A stretch of DNA of 64,000 nt from Variovorax sp. J22P240. Lineage in GTDB: Bacteria; Pseudomonadota; Gammaproteobacteria; Burkholderiales; Burkholderiaceae_C. Each line of letters begins with the position of its first letter. Positions within the stretch are counted from its first letter, which is position 1. The notes under the pieces are model-generated. The model saw only the letters and a program-made list of their open reading frames with translations, made no database searches and had not been told where the DNA came from. Positions 58,563-64,000 of this stretch are shown here, piece after piece. Location of the stretch: contig NZ_JASZYR010000008.1 of assembly GCF_030316855.1 (NCBI RefSeq), positions 62,001-126,000 on the forward strand, in the 5' to 3' direction. Both the position numbers and the translations under genes were made by a program.

Positions 58563-60878
58563 ATGAAGCCAAAGACTTCGACCGGCATCCGCATCGGAAC
58601 CATCGCGCTCGCCGCGCAGATGCTGATCGCGGCCTGCATTCCTTCCGCGTTCGCACAGGAAACCATCGTGCGGCGCGGCGAACCGATCACGCTGAACTTC
58701 ACCAACGCCGAGATCGAGTCCGTCGCACGGACCATGGCGGTCGTGACCGGCCGGGACGTGGTCGTCGACCCGCGCGTCAAGGGCACGCTCACGCTGCAGA
58801 CCGACCGCGCCATCTCCCCGGACGCGGCGTTCAACCAGTTCGCGGCGGCGCTGCGGCTGCAGGGTTTTGCGGTGGTGCAGTCCGAAGGGCTCTACAAGGT
58901 GGTGCCGGAAGCCGACGCCAAGCTGCAGAGCAGCACGGTGACCACTTCCACCCCCACTTCGTCGAGCGTGAACGGCAACCAGATCGTCACGCAGATCTTC
59001 AAGCTCAACTACGAATCGGCCAACAACCTGCTGCCGGTGCTGCGCCCGCTGATCGCGCCCAACAACACGATCAACGTGAACCCGGGCAACAACTCGCTGG
59101 TGATCACCGACTACGCCGAGAACATGCGCCGCCTCGCACGCATCGTGGCAGCGCTGGACGTGCCGAACGCTTCGGACATCGAAGTGATTCCGCTGAAGCA
59201 TTCGATCGCCACCGACATGGTGCCGCTGATCACGCGGCTGCTCGAAGGCGGCGCGAGCACGAGCCCGGGCGCCACCACGCCGGGCTCGGTCGATTCGTCG
59301 TTCCGCACCACGCTGCTTGCCGAGCCGCGCGGCAACGCGCTCATCCTGCGCGCAGCCAACCCGGCGCGCGCACAGTTGGTCCGCACGCTGGTCGACAAGA
59401 TCGACCGCCCGGCCATCGACAGCGGTAACGGCGCCGCCGGCAATGTCTACGTGGTCTATCTGAAGAACGCCGATGCGGTCAAGCTCGCAGCGACCTTGCG
59501 TGCAGCGATGTCGGCAGAAGCACGTGGCGGCACCGGTGGCCTTCAGGGCACCACGGGCGGCGGCACCCAGCAGGCCTCGCAGCAACTCAACACCGCACAA
59601 AGCGGCCTGTCGCAGGCCAGTTCGGCTGCAACGGCGCCCCTCAACCCCAACGCCAACCAGCCGTCGACCGGCGGCCAGGTGCAGGCCGACCCGTCCACCA
59701 ATTCGCTGATCATCACGGCGCCCGAACCACAGTACCGGCAGATGCGCGCGGTCATCGACCGCCTCGACGGCAAGCGCGCGCAGGTGCTGGTCGAAAGCCT
59801 GATTGTCGAAGTGAACGCCGACAAGGCGGCGGAGTTCGGCATCCAGTGGCAGACCGGCATCGGCAACAGCGGCGACCGGAACGTGGGCTTCATCGGCACC
59901 AACTCCAGCCTGGGCGGCCAGAACATCGTCGACCTGGCGGTCGGCCTGGCGACCGGCAACACCGCGACGCGGCCTTCGACCGGCATCAATTTCGGCATCG
60001 GCACCAAGTACGGCGGCCAATACATCCTGAGCTTTGTCGCGCGTTTTCTCGAGAGCAATGGCGAGGGCAACGTGCTGTCGACGCCCACGCTGCTGACGCT
60101 GGACAACGAGGAGGCCAAGATCGTGATCGGCCAGAACGTGCCCTTTCTGACGGGCCAGTTCACCAACACGGGTGCTGCCAACGGATCGGTCAATCCGTTC
60201 CAGACGATCGAGCGCAAGGACGTCGGCCTGACCCTGCGGGTGCGACCGCAGATCAACGAGAGCAACACCGTCAAGATGTCGATCTTCCAGGAGGTCTCGA
60301 CCATCCAGGCGTCGACCCTGAACAACGTGAACGGCCCGACCACCAACAAGCGCAGCATCGAATCGAACGTGGTGGTGGACGACGGCAACATCATCGTGCT
60401 CGGCGGGCTGCTGCAGGACGAGTATTCGAGCGGCACGGAAAAGGTGCCCTTGGCCGGCGACATCCCGATCCTCGGCAATCTCTTTAAGAGCGAAACGCGC
60501 TCGCGCAAGAAAACCAACCTGATGGTGTTCCTGCGGCCCGTGGTGGTGCGCGACAACGCCGTCGGCGACCAACTCGCCCTCGACCGCTACGACGCCATCC
60601 GCGGCCTGCAGCAGACCTCGCAGCCGGAGAAGAACATCTTCCTGCGCAGCGTGGATGAGTCCGCAGTGCTGCCGGCGGCGCCGCCCGGGCAGGGCATGCA
60701 GCCCTTGGCACCTACACCCACACTGCCGCCGGCCGCCAACCCGGACCGCCGCATCGAGGGCACGCGCCTGGTGCCGCCGCCGCTCACCCCGAGCGACACG
60801 CGGGCACTGCGCCCAAGCACCATGAAGGGCGCATTGCCACCCACCGCCGACCCATCGACGGGCCGCGAATTGCCCTAG
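58563..60878 (+). CDS. gspD: Type II secretion outer-membrane secretin GspD
   Basis: 771 residues from ATG 58563. Signal peptide TIALAAQMLIAACIPSAFAQ. N0 domain (EPITLNFTNAEIESVARTMA, VVVDPRVKGTLTLQ), N1-N3 KH-type repeats (FKLNYESANNLLPVLRPLI, NSLVITDYAENMRRLARIV, VYVVYLKNADAVKLAATLR), a Gly/Gln/Ser-rich linker (about residues 325-375) inside N3, and the secretin barrel with VPFLTGQFTN and ERKDVGLTLRVRPQI. A Pro-rich C-terminal tail (about 700-771) replaces an obvious S-domain. It forms the 15-subunit outer-membrane exit channel. Confidence 0.96.
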   Translation: MKPKTSTGIRIGTIALAAQMLIAACIPSAFAQETIVRRGEPITLNFTNAEIESVARTMAVVTGRDVVVDPRVKGTLTLQTDRAISPDAAFNQFAAALRLQGFAVVQSEGLYKVVPEADAKLQSSTVTTSTPTSSSVNGNQIVTQIFKLNYESANNLLPVLRPLIAPNNTINVNPGNNSLVITDYAENMRRLARIVAALDVPNASDIEVIPLKHSIATDMVPLITRLLEGGASTSPGATTPGSVDSSFRTTLLAEPRGNALILRAANPARAQLVRTLVDKIDRPAIDSGNGAAGNVYVVYLKNADAVKLAATLRAAMSAEARGGTGGLQGTTGGGTQQASQQLNTAQSGLSQASSAATAPLNPNANQPSTGGQVQADPSTNSLIITAPEPQYRQMRAVIDRLDGKRAQVLVESLIVEVNADKAAEFGIQWQTGIGNSGDRNVGFIGTNSSLGGQNIVDLAVGLATGNTATRPSTGINFGIGTKYGGQYILSFVARFLESNGEGNVLSTPTLLTLDNEEAKIVIGQNVPFLTGQFTNTGAANGSVNPFQTIERKDVGLTLRVRPQINESNTVKMSIFQEVSTIQASTLNNVNGPTTNKRSIESNVVVDDGNIIVLGGLLQDEYSSGTEKVPLAGDIPILGNLFKSETRSRKKTNLMVFLRPVVVRDNAVGDQLALDRYDAIRGLQQTSQPEKNIFLRSVDESAVLPAAPPGQGMQPLAPTPTLPPAANPDRRIEGTRLVPPPLTPSDTRALRPSTMKGALPPTADPSTGRELP

Positions 60879-60887
60879 AGTCAGGTC

Positions 60888-62306
60888 GTGCGCTATCCCC
60901 TCCCCTACGCCTTCGCGCGCGGCCAGCAGTTGTTGCTGGAAGAAACGGACGAAGGCAGCTATACCCTCTGGATGCCCAAGGTGCCTCCGCGCAGCGCGCT
61001 GGGCGAAGTGCTGCGCAAATACCAGGTCAAGACTTTTGAGCCACTGGCGCCCGAACAGCTGGCTCAGCGCATCAGCGCAGCCTATGCGCAGGGCGAATCG
61101 AACGCCGCCGCCGTGGTTAGCGAGGTCCAAGGCGACGCCGACCTCTCGCGCATGATGCAAGAACTGCCGGCGGTCGAGGACTTGCTCGAATCGGCCGGCG
61201 ACGCGCCGATCATCCGCATGCTCAACGCACTGCTCACGCAGGCGGCGCGCGACGGCGCCAGCGACATTCACATCGAGCCCTACGAGCGGACGTCTTCGGT
61301 GCGCTTTCGCATCGACGGCACGCTGCGCGAAGTCGTGCAGCCCAATCGCGCGCTGCATGCGGCGCTGATCTCGCGCCTGAAGATCATGGCCGACCTCGAC
61401 ATCTCCGAAAAGCGCTTGCCGCAGGACGGACGCATCAGCCTGCGAATCGGCACCCGCGCAGTCGACGTGCGCGTGTCGACGCTGCCGTCGGCGCACGGCG
61501 AGCGCGCGGTGCTGCGTCTGCTCGACAAATCGGAAAGCAAGCTCACGCTCGAATCGGTCGGCATGCAGGGCGACACCCTCGCGCGTTTCGAACAGTTGAT
61601 CGGCCAGCCGCACGGCATCATCCTGGTGACCGGACCGACCGGCTCGGGCAAGACCACCACGCTGTACGCCGCGCTCAGCCGGCTCGACGCGAGCAGCAGC
61701 AACATCATGACGGTCGAAGACCCGATCGAGTACGAGCTGCCCGGCGTCGGTCAGACCCAGGTCAACGCCAAGATCGAACTGACCTTCGCCAAGGCCCTGC
61801 GCGCTATCCTGCGGCAGGACCCGGACGTGATCATGATCGGCGAAATCCGCGACTTCGAAACCGCGCAAATCGCCATCCAGGCATCGCTCACCGGCCACCT
61901 CGTGCTCGCGACGCTCCACACCAACGACTCCGTCAGCGCCGTCACGCGCCTGACCGATATGGGCGTGGAGCCCTTCCTGCTCAGCTCGTCGCTGCTCGGC
62001 GTGCTGGCGCAGCGGCTGGTTCGCAAGCTGTGTCCCGTGTGCTCTGTGCCCACAGATGGTGGCGAAGGTCAACCCGTCGGCTGCACCGCCTGCGGTCAGA
62101 CCGGCTACCAGGGCCGCACCGGCATCTTCGAACTGCTCGTCGCCGACGACACCGTGCAGTCGCTCATCCACAACCGCGCCCCCGAAAGCCAGATCTTCGT
62201 CGCCGCCGAGCGCGGCGGCCTGCGCTCCATGCGCGAAGATGGCGAACGCCTCCTCAAGGCCGGCGTCACCTCACGAGCCGAACTTCTGAGGGTCACCAGA
62301 GACTAA
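60888..62306 (+). CDS. gspE: Type II secretion ATPase GspE
   Basis: 472 residues with a GTG start at 60888. An N1E/N2E-type N-terminal part (about 1-130) is followed by the ATPase core: DGASDIHIEPYE, Walker A GPTGSGKTTT (about residues 248-257), Asp box TVEDPIEYELPGVGQTQVN, Walker B ILRQDPDVIMIGEIRD and the His box TGHLVLATLHTND. The C-terminal metal-binding loop has two pairs of Cys (CPVC and CTAC). It powers pseudopilus assembly from the cytoplasm. The 133 bases to gspF hold a hairpin repeat. Confidence 0.97.
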   Translation: MRYPLPYAFARGQQLLLEETDEGSYTLWMPKVPPRSALGEVLRKYQVKTFEPLAPEQLAQRISAAYAQGESNAAAVVSEVQGDADLSRMMQELPAVEDLLESAGDAPIIRMLNALLTQAARDGASDIHIEPYERTSSVRFRIDGTLREVVQPNRALHAALISRLKIMADLDISEKRLPQDGRISLRIGTRAVDVRVSTLPSAHGERAVLRLLDKSESKLTLESVGMQGDTLARFEQLIGQPHGIILVTGPTGSGKTTTLYAALSRLDASSSNIMTVEDPIEYELPGVGQTQVNAKIELTFAKALRAILRQDPDVIMIGEIRDFETAQIAIQASLTGHLVLATLHTNDSVSAVTRLTDMGVEPFLLSSSLLGVLAQRLVRKLCPVCSVPTDGGEGQPVGCTACGQTGYQGRTGIFELLVADDTVQSLIHNRAPESQIFVAAERGGLRSMREDGERLLKAGVTSRAELLRVTRD

Positions 62307-62340
62307 GCAGCCCTCCGCAAGCCACGCTCCCATTCGCAGG

Positions 62341-62424
62341 TTGCCCCGGATCCGGCTCCGCCGGTCCGAAGGCAACGCCCCCGGAAGGGGGTTGGCGGCC
62401 ACACGAAGTGGGCAAGCCTGGGGG
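62341..62424. repeat. Intergenic GC-rich hairpin repeat (copy B)
   Basis: Between gspE and gspF, CCCCC-GGAA-GGGGG (62378-62391) flanked by CAAC/GTTG-like bases forms a hairpin, followed by ACACGAAGTGGGCAAGCC and TGGGGG. The same order, hairpin then ACACGARGTG and a TGGG-rich end, occurs in copy A at 43655-43714, so these are two members of one dispersed family. No U-run follows, so it is not a classical terminator. Confidence 0.65.
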
Positions 62425-62439
62425 AGAGAGAATCGCCAG

Positions 62440-63672
62440 ATGCCCGCCTATTCGTTTGACGCCATCGACCAGCAAGGCCAGCCCCGCAAGGGCGTGCTCG
62501 AAGCCGATACCGCCCGCGGTGCGCGCGGCATGCTGCGCGCACAGGCGCTGATCCCCCTCGCCGTCACACCCGTCGGCAGCGTTGAAAGCGGCGCACCGGC
62601 CGCCGGTGGGTGGCCCCGGATGTTCGGCGGCGGCCGCATCTTCAGTTCCACGACCCTGGCCGTCTGGACCCGCCAGATCGCTGGCCTGGTGTCTTCGGGC
62701 CTCCCGCTCGAACGCGCACTCACCGCACTGACCGACGAAGCCGAGAGCGAAGCGCAACGCAACCTGGTCGCCTCTTTGCGCGCCGAAGTCAACGCCGGCT
62801 CGCCCTTCGGTCGCGCGCTCGCGCAACATCCCCGCGAGTTCTCCCCGATCTACACCGCCGTGATCGGTGCCGGCGAACAGAGCGGCAACCTCGGCCTCGT
62901 GCTGGAGCGCCTGGCCGATGACCTCGAACAGCGGCAGGCGTTGCAACAAAAGCTCGTCGGCGCGGCCCTGTATCCGGCGATCGTGACGCTGGTCGCGATC
63001 GTCATCGTGATCTTTCTCGTGAGCTACGTCGTGCCGCAGGTCGCCAACGTGTTCGCAGGCACCAAGCGCGCGCTGCCCATCCTCACGGTGGCGATGCTGG
63101 CCCTCAGCGATTTCGTGCGCAACTACGGGTGGTTGATGCTGGGCGTCATCGTCATCGGCACCATCGGCGCTCGAATGGCGCTCGCCCGCGAGGCCTTCCG
63201 CGAAAAGTTCGATGCGGCGTGGCTCAATCTCCCGCTCGTCGGCAAGCTCTCCCGCGGCTACAACGCGGCGCGCTTCGCGAGCACGCTGGCGATGCTGGCG
63301 ACGGCCGGCGTGCCCATCCTGCGTGCGCTGCAGGCCGCCTCCGAAACACTCGGCAATCGGGCCATGCGCGCCGATGCGCTCGATGCGCTCGTGCTGGTGC
63401 GCGAAGGCGCGCCGCTGGCTTCGGCGCTGGCGCAGAAGAAGCGCTTCCCGGGCATCGTCTCGATGTTCGCGCGCCTCGGCGAGCAGACCGGCACCTTGCC
63501 GCTGATGCTGCAGCGTGCGGCGAACCAGCTCGGCGCGGAAGTGCAGCGCCGCGCCATGCACCTCGCCACGATCCTGGAGCCCTTGCTGATCGTGGCGATG
63601 GGCGGCGTGGTGATGCTGATCGTCCTCGCGGTGCTGATGCCCATCATCCAATTGAACCAATTCGTGAAGTAG
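62440..63672 (+). CDS. gspF: Type II secretion inner-membrane platform protein GspF
   Basis: 410 residues from ATG 62440, behind GGGGGAGAG. It has two T2SSF domains (about 75-195 and 275-395): TTLAVWTRQIAGLVSSGLPLERAL and ARFASTLAMLATAGVPILRAL are the paired cytoplasmic openings. Three membrane helices lie near residues 175-205, 215-240 and 375-405. FSPIYTAVIGAGEQSGNLGLVLERLAD and FARLGEQTGTLPLML are conserved. GspF couples the ATPase to the pseudopilus base. It is the last gsp gene; the 5'-nucleotidase start is four bases further on. Confidence 0.96.
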   Translation: MPAYSFDAIDQQGQPRKGVLEADTARGARGMLRAQALIPLAVTPVGSVESGAPAAGGWPRMFGGGRIFSSTTLAVWTRQIAGLVSSGLPLERALTALTDEAESEAQRNLVASLRAEVNAGSPFGRALAQHPREFSPIYTAVIGAGEQSGNLGLVLERLADDLEQRQALQQKLVGAALYPAIVTLVAIVIVIFLVSYVVPQVANVFAGTKRALPILTVAMLALSDFVRNYGWLMLGVIVIGTIGARMALAREAFREKFDAAWLNLPLVGKLSRGYNAARFASTLAMLATAGVPILRALQAASETLGNRAMRADALDALVLVREGAPLASALAQKKRFPGIVSMFARLGEQTGTLPLMLQRAANQLGAEVQRRAMHLATILEPLLIVAMGGVVMLIVLAVLMPIIQLNQFVK

Positions 63673-63676
63673 CTCT

Positions 63677-64000
63677 ATGGCGGTCTCCCTTGACGATAAG
63701 TTGGTGGTGGCGATCTCCTCGCGTGCACTCTTCAATCTGGAAGAAGAAAACCGGATCTTCGAATCAGGCGACGACGCGGGCTACATGAAACTGCAGCTCG
63801 ACCGCCTCGACGTGCCGGCCCAGCCGGGCATCGCCTACTCGCTGGTGCGCAAGCTGCTGCGCTTCAACGACGACGGCAAGCAGCGCGTCGAGGTCGTGAT
63901 CCTGTCGCGCAACGACCCGGTGTCGGGGATGAGGATCTTCCGCTCGGGCGCGGCCAACGGCATCTCGCTGCAGCGCGGCGTGTTCACACAGGGGCGGCCG
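63677..64000 (+). CDS. 5'-nucleotidase (PF06189-type), 3'-truncated by window
   Basis: The first 108 residues are visible and the frame runs off the right edge. The sequence LVVAISSRALFNLEEENRIFES, then IAYSLVRKLLRFN, VEVVILSRNDPVSGMRIFRS and ANGISLQRGVF, fits the cytosolic 5'-nucleotidase family whose members begin VVAISSRALFDLEEEN (recalled from family knowledge). It dephosphorylates nucleoside monophosphates. It starts four bases after the gspF stop and may be co-translated, although it has no known role in secretion. Confidence 0.8.
   Translation, partial: MAVSLDDKLVVAISSRALFNLEEENRIFESGDDAGYMKLQLDRLDVPAQPGIAYSLVRKLLRFNDDGKQRVEVVILSRNDPVSGMRIFRSGAANGISLQRGVFTQGRP

Noticed and set aside
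58341..62171. A 1276-codon open frame on the minus strand across gspD and gspE
   Set aside because: It lies opposite firmly identified genes, is rich in Arg, His, Asp, Gln and Ala as expected for the antisense of GC-rich codons, and shows no domain pattern.

Overview
The window is GC-rich, densely coded DNA from the chromosome of a betaproteobacterium, most likely Comamonadaceae and probably Variovorax or a close relative. This placement is inferred from gene content and style: many Bug/TctC and TRAP solute-binding proteins, a Burkholderiales-type porin ending in Phe, a type II secretion operon with gspC divergent from gspG, CIRCE-controlled groESL, and short hairpin repeats between genes. 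No rRNA, tRNA, CRISPR array, insertion sequence or prophage gene was seen. Coding density is high and no gap between genes exceeds 300 bases; the larger gaps are described as individual features.

Layout. 1-4438: two AspT-type aspartate:alanine antiporters (the first cut by the window edge and frameshifted) and aspartate 4-decarboxylase, a decarboxylation/antiport module. 4453-10492 (minus): a TRAP transporter operon with two paralogous DctP binding proteins, one DctQM membrane pair, a type II 3-dehydroquinate dehydratase and a Tat-exported amidohydrolase. It diverges from an IclR regulator across a near-ideal IclR operator. 11496-16214 (minus) and 16326-21224 (plus): a divergent catabolic region with a CoA-transferase, enoyl-CoA hydratase, quinone oxidoreductase, MmgE/PrpD protein, two Bug binding proteins, two GntR regulators, a lipoprotein metallo-beta-lactamase-fold hydrolase and a family 3 binding protein. 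21368-27332: assorted single genes (methyltransferase, VOC protein, XRE regulator, YihY/BrkB protein, CPA2 antiporter, halogenase-like flavoprotein, DUF1801 protein). 27465-29646: groES-groEL with CIRCE and a terminator. 29698-34793: exported MsrA, a DUF805 protein, pgi and tal (overlapping), a lipocalin and a HAD hydrolase.

34131-39103 (minus): an iron/2-aminoethylphosphonate-type ABC importer with a fused double permease, coupled to the HAD hydrolase; zwf diverges from it. 40716-47569 (minus): a Dpp/Opp-type peptide ABC operon that encloses an M20 amidohydrolase. 47662-49034: a porin with its own terminator. Then coq7, an OsmC protein, a candidate small RNA or attenuator, and ilvA. 52228-63672: the type II secretion cluster gspC / gspGHIJKLMNDEF, followed immediately by a 5'-nucleotidase gene cut by the window edge.

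The most interesting items are the candidate anti-Shine-Dalgarno small RNA before ilvA (50531-50622), the TRAP operon that contains aroQ and two DctP proteins, a 32-residue remnant of an ABC binding-protein gene at 21212-21310, the operators in the 16.25-16.33 kb divergent promoter, and the halogenase-like flavoprotein at 25572. All assignments come from reading the sequence; no database search was run.
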